DNA of 64,000 bases from Tubiluchus corallicola (taxonomy: Eukaryota > Priapulida > Priapulimorpha > Priapulimorphida > Tubiluchidae): positions 491,418 to 555,417 of the forward strand of contig JAQGDQ010000086.1 in NCBI GenBank assembly GCA_030141605.1. Direction: 5' to 3'. Each line of letters starts with the position of its first letter. Position 1 is the stretch's first letter. Under the pieces are notes generated by a model. That model was not told where the DNA came from and ran no database searches. It saw only the letters and a list, made by a program, of their open reading frames with translations. This document shows positions 24,601 through 35,475 of this stretch, one piece after another. The translations under genes were made by a program, and so were the position numbers.

Positions 24601-27600
24601 GAAAAACTTTCAATTTATCTACAATGTGACACATTATTTTGGTCATAAACCATTTCCAGCAATAACCAAGACAAAGCCAAACCAGAGGCGCCGGAGTCAA
24701 GGGGCAGAGGGGGCAGCATCCCCCTTGCCCTTTCCCAAGGGGGGGGGGTTGCAGGAGCAGAACTTTGCTTATTGATGGAAAATGTGTAGTTATCCATGAT
24801 TAACCCGAAAAGTTTACGGGAACATGATGAAAAAATTAGTATGTATGTAAAAATGTGTTTGTGCTTAATTTGTCTTTTCTAGCTGGTATTATGAAAACAT
24901 GTAAGAGGCAGAAGGCATTTGGGGTGCCTTAGATATACCCTTATACACAAGTCACATCGTCATTAGCGTGGCCACAGAAATGCGGGTAAACAAAATGTGC
25001 GCTTTTCGTAAATGCTGCCCATACCACTGTAATTTGGTGCCGGCGTCCCTGAGCCAAACTGTCACGTTGTAAATGTTGAAGAACTTTGAATACAAGAAAA
25101 TGCTAAGATAACTGATTTGAACATCAGTTAGAATGTTGCATGCCAATAACAAAAGTTCAGCTTAGAGACATCTAGACATTCAGAAACGCGAAAATGAAGA
25201 TTCTGGAAATAATGCAGCAGGACCAATGTATATAAAACTGACACAAAGTTGTCTCAAAATTTTCATATCAACACATACATAACAAGACGGTACACACAGG
25301 TGAAAGACAGGTGACAGATAAGATGTTACACTCTTTACCTAACCATGAAAAGACTTGCTTTATCTATCATTTACTCTGTGTTATAAGTGACTAATTTGCA
25401 GGGTTCTGGGTTCAATTCCTACCAACCTATTACCAGAAGTACCCCAACAGCACATTTTTCATTTTGCAATATAATTTGTTGAGCAACTGTTTATATACTA
25501 CAAATTACAAATTTAAACGTAATGCTTACGTTAACTGACGTATCTTTGTCCAAACTGTATTTTGCCGCCAATGCGAACCTCGTCGCATTGCTACCTGCAG
25601 TCCAGCTCAAGTTTACTGCAGTATCCAACTTGTTGTTTACCTTCTGAAAGATGGCGCCACAGAACTCCTGGCCATCATTGCTAAAACACGAAAATAAGAG
25701 GATATAGTCTTAAATATCAAGGTAAATTTGAATCAAATACTACGTGAACACTAGATAAAAGCTTATATACTTTCTGAACTAATGGTTTAAATCACCAATT
25801 ATTGAAAAAAGTAAACCACTTCAAAGTGGACAAGCTGAAATTGTATTGTCAAACTAAGCAGGTTCTACAGTTTTTCGTAAGAGATTTTTTTGCAAACAGA
25901 GCCCTAATTTAAAAGATAAAATTTATCTATCTTACAAATAAACTCATCAAATTTTACTTACAACAAAAGTAAATACACAACCAACTATCATCAACTACAA
26001 AATTTAGCAGTAGATATGTAAATGTTTGGAGTGCAACAAAACGCTTTTACTGATTTCAAAGTTCACACTAAAACATGAAATACTAAAGATAAGATCACCT
26101 CAGACCAGGCATTTCCACTTAAATCAAATTGGTGCTGTATAATATACTGCAAACTAAAAACATTTTTTATTGCAACACAAAGAAAAAAAATTGTCCGCCA
26201 AAAATGGAACAGGCTTAGCAAAAATATTTTTTGTGAAAAATCAACATTGTATAAAATAACGTATAAAATTGGTATTTTGAAAGTGACAGGTGATCATACA
26301 GGTAATTGTCAACGTATGACATATGCAACCTTTTCGTAAGATCATAGTGGCTTTCCGTAGCACGCGCTGCTTAAGCCAATTTAAACTTCCGCAGCTTACT
26401 TAATGTTCATGGAAAACTAATAGAAAATCAGCTATCTAATGTTTTTGTAAAAACTTATTGCACTTTTGATGAAGATTGGCAGTGCGTTACTTTACTTCAA
26501 GAAGAATGACGCTATTGGAAGAAGAATGGGAATTAAAAATAAGAGCGCCCAAACTTGAAGTGATCCTGATTTCAAAGTGATTTTACTAATTACACGAGAT
26601 GCTTTTTGCAGTTTTATTACTAAATCCTTTTAACATTTTTCGCAAACACTGAAATAAGCCTAACTTCCCAGAAGGCCTGGCCTTTCCTTTAAGTTTAAAA
26701 AACTGCAAGCCTAAGCAAATACCTAAGCAAATGCAAAACCATTTCTGCAGAAACTGCACTTATCGTCTCACGTGAATAGCTAGTAGGCAATCTCAAAAAA
26801 GAGTAGTACAATTTTTACAGACTTTGGCATATTGCCAGCCGAAATCCAGCGCTACTCAACAGAATGCTTGTGACATTACTAGGGCCTAGCTCCCACATCA
26901 AGAACATCCTTAAGATAAGCCGCTGAACCGTCCATTAGACGTGCCACAGCTAATTTCGGATTGAGACTGCCCGTATACATCTTTCCACTATGAAACCTAA
27001 GTTTATGAATGGTTCTTCCTCAAGCGAGTATCGAACACACACCACTTGCATGCTAGCGCACCGGCATATCTACTTAGCCGTTAACCCCCCAGTCCCTTGT
27101 GATTCCAGTTATACAGAATTCTGAAGCAGATACGTACACATTAGTATGTAAAATGAAATCATCCGTGCAGTAACCAATAGCAAAGTTGTTCTTCGTCATT
27201 TTTGATTTGGCTGTATCGAATGAAGCTTGGTAACCACCTAACCAACCTTGATACCTGAGAGTAATAAAAATGTAAAAATGAGAAAAATTAGAAAAATAAT
27301 GCAAAGTAGAAATTAGATAAATGCTTCCTAGCCTAGCAAAACATTTCAACTCTGACTGGTAGCCATAAATTTTATCAATAACCTATAATGAAAAACAAAC
27401 AATTGCCATACACATAAATTTAAAAATTCTTGTTGACAGCAACATTTTTAAAGACAAAATAAACCCTCACTATAATATAAGCTTTTACAACCTAAAATCC
27501 TACTCTCATTACGAATATTGAATTTATTTTATTGTAAACTTGAGTATTGTAAAACTTGTCTCTTTTGCTTTTTTATTTGTATGTGGTTATCGGTAATAAA

Positions 27601-30600
27601 TGTGAAGAACCGCCAACATTTTGTTGTGCATGAGATCATCTTTCTGATATGACAAACAAGCATGGTTACTTTTATCAAAAATTAACTATAATATGTTAAA
27701 AAACCCCAATGTTTGTTGGGGTTATACAAGCCTTAATACTCTCATTTATAGAGCAGTTCCAGGCTTGTTTTATTTAGATACATACTAAACATTCATTCAT
27801 TCTGTGCAAACTGCTACAATACAAGGAGCAATGCAACTGTAGTCATAGGCTAGCAAGCGTCTGCTAATATTAGTAACTTATCATTATGATATTACTAACT
27901 CGAGAAATAAATGCCACAACTTATTTTTACTACACATATGATTTAAGCAACATAAATTTAATTTATAAGTGCATGATATGTGTGTTAGCAAAAAACATTT
28001 GAATTTTCTCAAAGTTCTTACAAGCACTGGGCTGTGCATATTTAGGAATTAAATTACACTTTCAATGGAAATAATGCATTTCCAAGCTTAAGATAGAAAG
28101 TGATAGCAAAGTTAACAAATGGGCTAGGCCTAATATATGGATATTGTGGTAGAATCCACAAGACTATGACAAGTGCCAGTATGTAAAACTTAAACACCTT
28201 GCAGCAGTAATATCTAAACTAGTAATCATGGCTTACCCTACTACGGCAGTTCCATGTAGTTGTGGACCGGCGAAATCTAAATCGACGTCTCCCGTTAAAT
28301 GAACATAATCGTGTTTGTATGCCGTTTTAATCTTACCAGACTTCTTACTGAAATTCCAATAAAATTCAGTAATAACATCCAGGCATATCAAAAACACAAT
28401 AAACAATTTTCCATCTCATGCTCCAGGCAAACTGCTTCACTTATGTTTAATTACTTTTCCATTTTCTAATTATTTTTATGAACAAATAATTTGACATTCT
28501 GGATAATATTTCACAATGTATTGGATAAACAACTGGCTGCACTGGAGAAGCCAGAGATGTGAAAGGGCCTTTACCCCGTCTGAGGAGAAAACGAAGAATC
28601 AAAGGTCAGTTTCAGGCCCTTTGCTAGTTGATCCTCAATTGTTATTTCTGTTGCCAAGACATTGTCCGTGTCCCATTTCTCTTTAAAAGATAGGCCTGAA
28701 AGTACACAATCCAAAGGTGATATAGTTAAACAACATTACGTACATTGTGTCATCGAAAGAAACAGATTCAAAATCTAGCAAAAATTAGCATTACTTTTTG
28801 GTATTACGTGCTCAGAACAAGTTCTGAGTATTGTACACTACTTACGAAGCCGCTCTTTTCGATTCACAGGAAAAGCCTGACAAAGATGGCAACAAGGACG
28901 CTTTCTGACAGTATTACTTCTTATGTACATTCACAATCACAGGCCAGGAAAACTAACCATCAAGAACAGCTACATTAAACTCGAAACCTACATTAATATT
29001 AAGCAACAGGCTGCAAGCACGTTTTCAGACTGAATTCACGTTCGCAGACTTGCAAATTTGGTTTAAAGCAGGGCATTTCAAATTTCAATTCAAGATTCTA
29101 ACAATAATGGTTAGGGCTGCAGCGATACACCTAGGTCACGATACGATACATGATACATATCACGAAACTAACCCACCGATATGATATATATATATATCAT
29201 ATCTGTGGGTTAGTATATATATCCTGATACACTTGAGTTAACGTCAGCAGGTATTACAAAAAAATTAGCTGAAGCCATTGATAATAAACGTTAAACATAT
29301 TTTATCTGTCAACATTTTAGGATTGCTAGATGTTAAAAGCACTCGATAAACTGTTTGATTTTTAATCATTAAATGTGCAATATGTAGGTTATTGTTTGCA
29401 TTGTAACCCACCAGAAAAGCAAAACATATCAATAACTTTAGGTTGAAAAGTTGCTTGTGCATTTTCTAATTCACTTAAATTGCCAATTCACAAGTTTATA
29501 TGTAAACAATGAAATTAGGTTAAGTACTACATAGTAAACACCTTGTATTTTCAACTGCTTTGGCTGTTAGCAGTGCCTGTTGAGTCAACTACTGCCTGCG
29601 CTTTGCACTGATTGTATTACATTGAAACACAAGCTATAGCATCATCTTGAATTACTTTACATCGTTTTTATCAGTATAAGGTTAGCAATATTTGCTAAAT
29701 TATATAATTGACTCAGATTATCACAATGCTGGTGCACCTTGGCGATATGCATATCGTAATAAAAGATATCACAATGCACCAATACATCGATGTATCGTTA
29801 CAGGATTAAATTAAAATAAATGTAATCGCAACAGTGCTTAGTTTCCAAGACAATAAAACATAATAACACATAATAAGCAAAGTTTACCATAGTCACTCCA
29901 TCCGTATTTTGTCTCTAATGAACCGTTTACCTTCCCCGTGTCCGTACACGACGTGCCAGACGTTGTAAATTGCACGCCGTTAGAAGTTTTTGTCTTGCAC
30001 TCTAATTTTACGGTGCCAAAATCTGAAAAAGTACAAACAAAACGTAGCAGCTCACGTTTTAAGAAAACTGCAACTATAATCCTGCTTGTGAATATTTAAG
30101 TAGTTTTCACAGCTATACAAAAAGTTACAAATAGCACACTCTCACTAGAATACAACAAAATGGGTGAAAAATATGAATTTTCTCTTCAAGAGAACTCCAC
30201 AAATTTTGTTTTTCAAAAATTTAATTTACAGTGCAGAAAATGTGCATAACTGCTTTGAAATCCTGCTAGATACTAGTCTCTTTGTAGAGAATGTTATCTT
30301 AAACATAAAACTTGAAAAGTCTAGCAGACTATTAACTGCTGCAATGGCAGTGTGCCAGGCCAATAGCTAGTAGGGAGATAAAAACATTTTTGCCGTAGGA
30401 GTGTCTTACGTAAAACAAACTATGATTTCTTTGCCAAGAAGTTAATTATAAAAATAAAATTGTTTGCTCAGTGTTGTACTTAGGTTGACATAGCCGACTT
30501 ATTGACTAAGCGTGCAATGAAGTAATTAAGGTCTGGCAGATCAAAAAATCAGCCAAATGCCTTGTATGGGGAAAGCACTAATTTTTGCGACTGACAGCTT

Positions 30601-30914
30601 GTGTGACCAGGCTTTCGGGGTGTAATAAACGAATTCTTGTTGTTAATATAACAGTGAAGTGAGTTAAAATGGACCAGTGGATGTTTTTATTTGTGAATAT
30701 AAATGGTTACAGTTTCTTCACTGCCGATGAATCTTAACAATCGGGCACCCGAGGGGCAAAACGAATGGGGTACCAGAGTCAGATTTTTGCTACATGTGTA
30801 ACTATAACATTATATATGTAATAATATAGATAGAACAAGTTAATACTTACTATAACCCTTGGTAAACAAATCTCTAGCAGCTTTTCCTAGATCTGTGTAC
30901 TGGACAGGTGCCAT
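21545..30914 (-). CDS. VDAC: Voltage-dependent anion channel (mitochondrial porin), complete, eight coding exons
   Basis: VDAC forms the 19-strand beta-barrel of the mitochondrial outer membrane and passes ATP, ADP and other metabolites. Joining 30914-30851, 30022-29888, 28695-28575, 28347-28237, 27254-27138, 25680-25530, 23973-23916 and 21636-21545 on the minus strand gives 849 nt, 282 residues plus stop. All junctions have GT donors and AG acceptors and stay in phase. The protein starts [17 protein letters not shown] (N-terminal helix) and continues KGYNFG. It carries the GLK motif near residues 93-95 (AKGLKLTFD) and the membrane-facing glutamate at residue 72 (FKEKW). It ends [13 protein letters not shown], as expected for the last strands. 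Length and exon layout match typical animal VDACs (about 280-285 residues). No break or unusual residue was seen. The number of paralogues elsewhere cannot be judged. Confidence 0.95.
21761..21945. repeat. 53-66-bp tandem repeat, three copies, in the last VDAC intron
   Basis: Copies begin TTCAAGAAAT/TTCAAGTAAT at 21761, 21814 and 21880. Each runs through a TATCTTGGAGG-like word to TATAAAGGGAAGGAAAG. They differ by indels and point changes. Confidence 0.75.
22225..22812. mobile_element. TIR element with CAGGGATGTTA ends
   Basis: Begins CAGGGATGTTAACGAAACG and ends in the inverted form TTTCAGTAACATCCCTG. The interior is rich in TTCGGTTTCG-like words near both ends. No clear target-site duplication. 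Similar to the 39819-40409 element in its terminal sequence; probably hAT-type. It lies in the last VDAC intron. Confidence 0.6.
23372..23608 (+). repeat. Dispersed repeat family E, copy 2
   Basis: Diverged direct copy of 11874-12108, within a VDAC intron. Same landmark words; no coding capacity seen. Confidence 0.7.
23916..23973 (-). CDS. VDAC: VDAC coding exon 7
   Basis: 58 nt encoding [19 protein letters not shown] and the first base of a Gly codon. This VNNSSxIGLGY block is one of the most conserved parts of the family. Acceptor TTATGTTTAG, donor CAAG|GTATGT. Confidence 0.93.
25530..25680 (-). CDS. VDAC: VDAC coding exon 6
   Basis: 151 nt encoding [36 protein letters not shown] and DKDTSVN. 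Acceptor TGTTTTAG, donor AAC|GTAAGC; leaves in phase 0. Confidence 0.93.
26545..26690 (+). repeat. Dispersed repeat family B, copy 1
   Basis: Shares AACTTGAAGTGATC, TTACACGAG and AACTTCCCA landmarks with 44165-44340 (same orientation) and 59770-59890 (inverted). Mobile-element fragment in a VDAC intron. Confidence 0.6.
27022..27090 (-). mobile_element. tRNA-derived SINE head
   Basis: On the minus strand a box-A-like GGCTAAGTAGATATGCC (27063-27079) is followed by a box-B-like GTGTTCGATACTC (27026-27038), with spacing as in a tRNA. No full cloverleaf forms, so it is a SINE promoter region rather than a tRNA gene. It sits in the VDAC intron next to exon 5. Confidence 0.55.
27138..27254 (-). CDS. 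VDAC: VDAC coding exon 5
   Basis: 117 nt encoding [25 protein letters not shown] and FILHTN. Acceptor TACTCTCAG, donor GT|GTACGT. A tRNA-derived SINE lies about 50 bases into the downstream intron. Confidence 0.93.
28237..28347 (-). CDS. VDAC: VDAC coding exon 4
   Basis: 111 nt encoding [24 protein letters not shown] and GTAVV. The first base completes the Gly codon begun in exon 3. Acceptor ATTTCAG, donor GG|GTAAGC. Confidence 0.93.
28575..28695 (-). CDS. VDAC: VDAC coding exon 3
   Basis: 121 nt encoding [20 protein letters not shown], the GLK motif and FSPQTG. It carries the conserved glutamate at residue 72. Acceptor ACTTTCAG, donor GG|GTAAAG, leaving in phase 2. Confidence 0.93.
29112..29804. 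mobile_element. TIR element with AGGGCTGCAGCGATACA ends
   Basis: The left end AGGGCTGCAGCGATACAC and the right end ATGTATCGTTACAGG are imperfect inverted repeats. Both terminal regions are rich in GATACGATAC/ATCGATGTATC words. A 48-base near-perfect palindrome lies at 29167-29214. Ends resemble hAT-type elements. It lies in the VDAC intron between exons 2 and 3. Confidence 0.55.
29888..30022 (-). CDS. VDAC: VDAC coding exon 2
   Basis: 135 nt encoding residues 22-66: [20 protein letters not shown] and [10 protein letters not shown], the first beta-strands. Acceptor CTTTTTCAG, donor TATG|GTAAAC; enters and leaves in phase 1. Confidence 0.93.
30851..30914 (-). CDS. VDAC: VDAC coding exon 1
   Basis: Encodes residues 1-21 ([21 protein letters not shown]) and the first base of an Asn codon. 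ATG is at 30914; the donor is GTAAGTATT. A possible 3' splice site (TATTCAG|GTG) at 30954-30956 suggests a non-coding exon further upstream and a 39-nt leader within this exon. Confidence 0.92.
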
Positions 30915-33900
30915 GTTTGTTAACCTCGTATATTTTTATGAAAAGATATTCACCTGAATAGCAAATAATGCAACAATAAGCATGCACAAATGCACACTAC
31001 ATTTTTGTAGGTTTATTTATTGTTTATTTATTCCACTCAGAAGCATACAACAGTATCATTGGAGACAATTGCAGATAGTATCGTAATAAAATTGGCTTAT
31101 AAATACGACGACTTCAGTTATATTGCATGTACAAGAACAACTGCAGTGTTTCAAATTTTGCTTATCAGGCACGCATTATATAATAAATACATTTTAGGAA
31201 ATAAAAACAAACAAATACTAATAGGCTCTAAACATTTTATAACAAGTCTTAAATTGCGCTGGCCTGGCGAAAGTAAAAATAGTGTAAGATTCAGATCAGA
31301 TATAATGTTCACTCTCATAAAACAAAGAGACAACCTAAAAGCCTGCACTGCCGAGTCAGCAATTAAGCCCACAGCACAAACGTTTGCTTATGAAATGAAG
31401 ATTGCTTTGTCCTACAACCGACAAAGTGAGAAGCCTAAGGTATTATCGAGATAGAAACTGTGCGTTATTACTTAACAAGTTAGCGCATAATGAAAGCCAG
31501 TCACTTGCTTAACTCACTTACCACCACTATACCTTCAATGCGACACCTACAAGGCTACAACATGTATTAACGTGTGTTTTTTTAAAGAAAGTGCAAATAA
31601 CGAGTTTTAATCACAACATGTAGCTTGCTGTAGAAGGGCAAACTGGGGGTCACACGACTTAATAAAAGGGCACAATGCAGCTGCTGCCATCTTTTGGGAA
31701 AAGAAGTGTTCTTGTGAAACATAGACTCTGTCGAACAGTTATAATATGAATTATATGACTATAAATAATATTAATTTTATTATTAGTATTATTATTAAGT
31801 CTGTGACTTAAAAATTATTATTAATAACGTCACAAATTCTGCGATAAGACATATCATGCTTATTAAGTGCAAAACCCACAATATCAATTTAAAATTAAGG
31901 ATATAATTTTATAAAAAACAGTTAGTGATTCCATTCACGTGTTATATTACACTGGTAATATTAAAATAATCAATTTTTATGCCAGCAGATGAATTATTAA
32001 CAATTAATGTTCTTTTGCTTTTTCCTTGCTGAACAAAGATCATTTCAGCAAAGCACTAATAATGCAAAAGGTCAGTGAAAAACAGACTGACTTGGTAACA
32101 TAAATTTGTATCACCTCACCTAGGCAGCTATAACAGTTAGAATCCTTCATTAAAATAAACGAGGTCAATCTCTTCATACAAAATATAAGGTAAAGCGTAA
32201 CTTATCTGGTATTGTTATAAACTATGAACTATGAATTTTATTTCACACATCAAAATACAATATTGTATACATAAATAAACATTAAATAAAATGATTTGAG
32301 TTGTGTGAGGTGAGTGTACGACCATACGGTCATTAACACACTCACCTTACTTAAATGAAAATGAAAAAATTATTAAACTTATGCGTGCTTTTGTAGATGA
32401 CTCAATGAAATTGATGTAATATAGTTAATGATGTAATAATAGCAAAGAAACATAATATGGAATTACGATTTTGATATAAATATTGAAATAATTTTGAAAT
32501 AAAGTAAATGATGTGATAATAGCAAGGAAACATAAAACTAGAGAAATATAATAATAAAACTAAGGTAAGGCTGAAATGTCATTGCGTATATTCTATCATG
32601 TAAAGAAACGTAATAACACAAACATACAGAGAAGTAAAAGACAAAAAAACATTGCCCATTTTATTTGTATAAGTTTTAATGTTTCATAGCCCATACATGC
32701 AAAAGCCAAAACTGATATGTTTAATATTATTGAAAGGGCTATTAAGTTTTACCAAAAACACTACACTACACAAACAAGACAAGAACTTTTGGTGTAATCA
32801 CTATGTCACAAAAGATAAGTAAACAACGTCAACAATATTATTTTAACACCACCATAATTGTTACTTATGTCGGTGCAGCAAAAAATAATACAGCTGCCAA
32901 CTTAGACAGCCAACCGCAACAGGACTGAGCCATTTTAGGCCTATATGGCTTCTATAATATTATTATTGGCATTTCCAATGCAATAATGTAATTATTAAAA
33001 ATGTACATTGCAAAAACAGTAATGCAATATAACACTGCACAATTATACATATACATATATATATGTAAGTATTTATAAAAGGTAATACAGGTATAACTGC
33101 TACAGACTATAAAACTATCAAGGTGAAAAAGGGTAATGACTAATAAAAATGGTAAAAAGAGTCAAAAGAAATTTGCTAAATATGTTCAAAAACACAGGGG
33201 GAACAGCAAACACGTAATGAAAATACTACAAGCCAAGTTTTCAAGAGACCTTGAAATTAACAAAATAGTTGGTCGCTTAGTTAGTGCAATGTTAATTTAT
33301 TAATTTAAATGCCTACAGAACAAAAGATTATCTGCAATCTGTAAGAGACTGAAATAGATTTAAATATCATTTACTACTAAGAATGTAAACGTGTTGGCAC
33401 AAGATTTTAGAATTTAGGCACAACGGCTGTAACCGTATCTTGTTTACATCATCGACCTTAATTACTAAAATCCTGTGCGGAATTATAATATACGCTTATA
33501 TTTAAGAGTATTTTTCTGCAGGCATACCTGAGACAAAAACAGAGGGGATATGAAGTCTATTTCAACAGTTTATTTAAAAAAAAATTTGCCAAATATCTGC
33601 AAGAATTTCAAAACAATGTCTTGCACTAAAATATCAGCTTAGACAATTTAAAAACCAGCGAGTGCAAGTACTGATGGCTCACCTAATGGGTACAATTTCC
33701 AATGGTAATGGCATATTTTGTTTTATCTTGGAAAACAACATCGCACAGTAGTGAAACACTATACACTATAACCTGCACCACAGTAAAACACAGACCTTTG
33801 CAAATTACAAGTTTATGTCAAGCCAAGTTATTTTTAGAAACAGAATTTACGATAGCAACAATAATACCATAATTGGGCTGTTTAATCATACATTATTCTG

Positions 33901-35357
33901 ATAATTTATTGCAGCACCTATCTTTTGCACAACATATTTGCTAAAGCAAGTATTTTGCCCAAATTGGTTATATGACTGTGTACGAGCAACACTGACAAAC
34001 TTATAAAATTAGACATGTGAGGTAATGCCTTTAGAATGCTAGTCGTTCATACAGACCATTGGCAACGATTTTCTTTAATCTTTATAATCTAGAAAATATC
34101 ATGCATTCTGCTTTGTATTTGTGTATAAAATGCTCAACTAAAACAATTATAGGAAAAGTCGCACGCATACTATAGAAATCAAAAATATGTTTGAAGGATC
34201 AGCCTACCTGGCTGGAATTGAAGCACAGTACAAAGTAGCAGCCTTGTAACATATGGCAACACATTGTGAGTCATACATGATTCGATTACTAGCGTTTAGT
34301 AATTTTGCCGGCACTTCTCAAAGCAAATATAAAAAATACCAACGGTATATTACATACATAAGAGTTTGCTGCTTATATATATATATATATATATAAAATT
34401 TTACTTGCAGTTTGATCAGTAACATTATGCTTGTATAATTTCTAAGCCAAATGCACGTGGTTTCAGCATCCATAATGGCACGTTCACACATAGAGAACTT
34501 ATTGTTCAACTTCTATCTGAGAGTAAAGTCGCATGTGTGAATGGCTTGGCAACTACTCTTGCAAGTTATTGCACAAGTTAACTCATGGCAACTGGCACTG
34601 AGTTTGCAATAAGTTGCAAGAGATGTTGCCAAGCTGTTCACATGTGCGGCTTTACTCTCAAGATGTTGCCAAGCCATTCACACGTGCAACTTTACTCTCA
34701 GGGAGAAGTTGCGCAACAAGTTGTGAGAGAAGTTGTCAAGCTGCTCACATGTGCAACTTTACTCTCAGAGAAAAGTTGCGGAAAAGTCCATGTCTGAACT
34801 TGCTATTAGACAAAAACAGCCAGGCAACAAACCAATTAACTATTAAATCAATCTATAAGCTTTCTATTGAAAAAGTTACTTTACCCTTTAACCACAGCAA
34901 GTTGAAATGCATCTAAATTAACATGAATAGAATATAAATCACTGAATGACTACAACTGCTGCAAAACTGCAATTCCTAAATTGAGTCAAGCACTGAAAAA
35001 ATCCCATTATTGTACAGAATTTTCTGAGATCAAAAAACATCTATGTTATTGTACAGAGATCAACGATTTACAATAGCGACTTTCCCAGTCTTCAAACCTG
35101 TTGAAATTACAATTTGTAAGTTACTAGATGCCATTTACTGGCTTCAGAAAGACCAAGCATGTGGAAAACATGGGGCAACGCACTACAAACTTGACAAAAA
35201 ATTGGTGGGCAACCACAGTGGGAAAACACGATCACATTTGCCTTCTAAGTCTGAAGCCCAAGTGATCTAGAAGTTCCATTAAACCGAACAGGCAAGCCCA
35301 CTCACAAACAAAAGTCGGCGGGTGAGGACATTCATTCGACCAGCAAAACTTTAATGA
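30915..35357. other. Intergenic: VDAC 5' flank and CaMKII-hub 3' flank
   Basis: 4.4 kb of AT-rich sequence between the VDAC start and the hub-gene stop; both genes read leftwards. It should hold the VDAC promoter and upstream non-coding exon and the hub 3' UTR. I see no further exon. An open stretch of 144 codons on the plus strand at 31020-31454 has no ATG-led family signature. A small inverted/tandem repeat cluster is at 34.5-34.8 kb. Confidence 0.6.
34514..34775. mobile_element. Repeat cluster of 40-bp units with an inverted copy
   Basis: A unit of the form GTTGCCAAGC..TTCACA.GTGC..CTTTACTCTCA occurs three times in the plus orientation (about 34621, 34661 and 34728). It occurs once inverted at 34516-34552. 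The opposed copies could fold back on each other; MITE-like. Confidence 0.65.
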
Positions 35358-35475
35358 CTAGGACTGAGGTGCCGATGTACTCCCAGAACGATGGAAATGG
35401 ACGTTGACCCATCTGGCACCTTTTCTTTGCCAAATTCTTGTCTCTTCAGACTGCTGCGTTCTAGGAAAATTGTTC
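35358..35475 (-). CDS. CaMKII-hub gene last exon (118 nt)
   Basis: Encodes [38 protein letters not shown] and TAG at 35358-35360. Acceptor CATTTTAG. The usual GQGRPRT turn is replaced by RNNFPRT and HRRDGKW by QRKGARW, so this is a divergent copy, while the surface SEETR and HFHRSG blocks are kept. Confidence 0.92.

Noticed and set aside
25395-25440. Possible tRNA T-arm (GGTTCAATTCC) in a VDAC intron
   Set aside because: No supporting box A or cloverleaf upstream.
31020-31454. 144-codon plus-strand ORF upstream of VDAC
   Set aside because: No recognisable domain, AT-driven codon use and no good ATG context; the opposite strand is also partly open. RNA-seq here would settle it.
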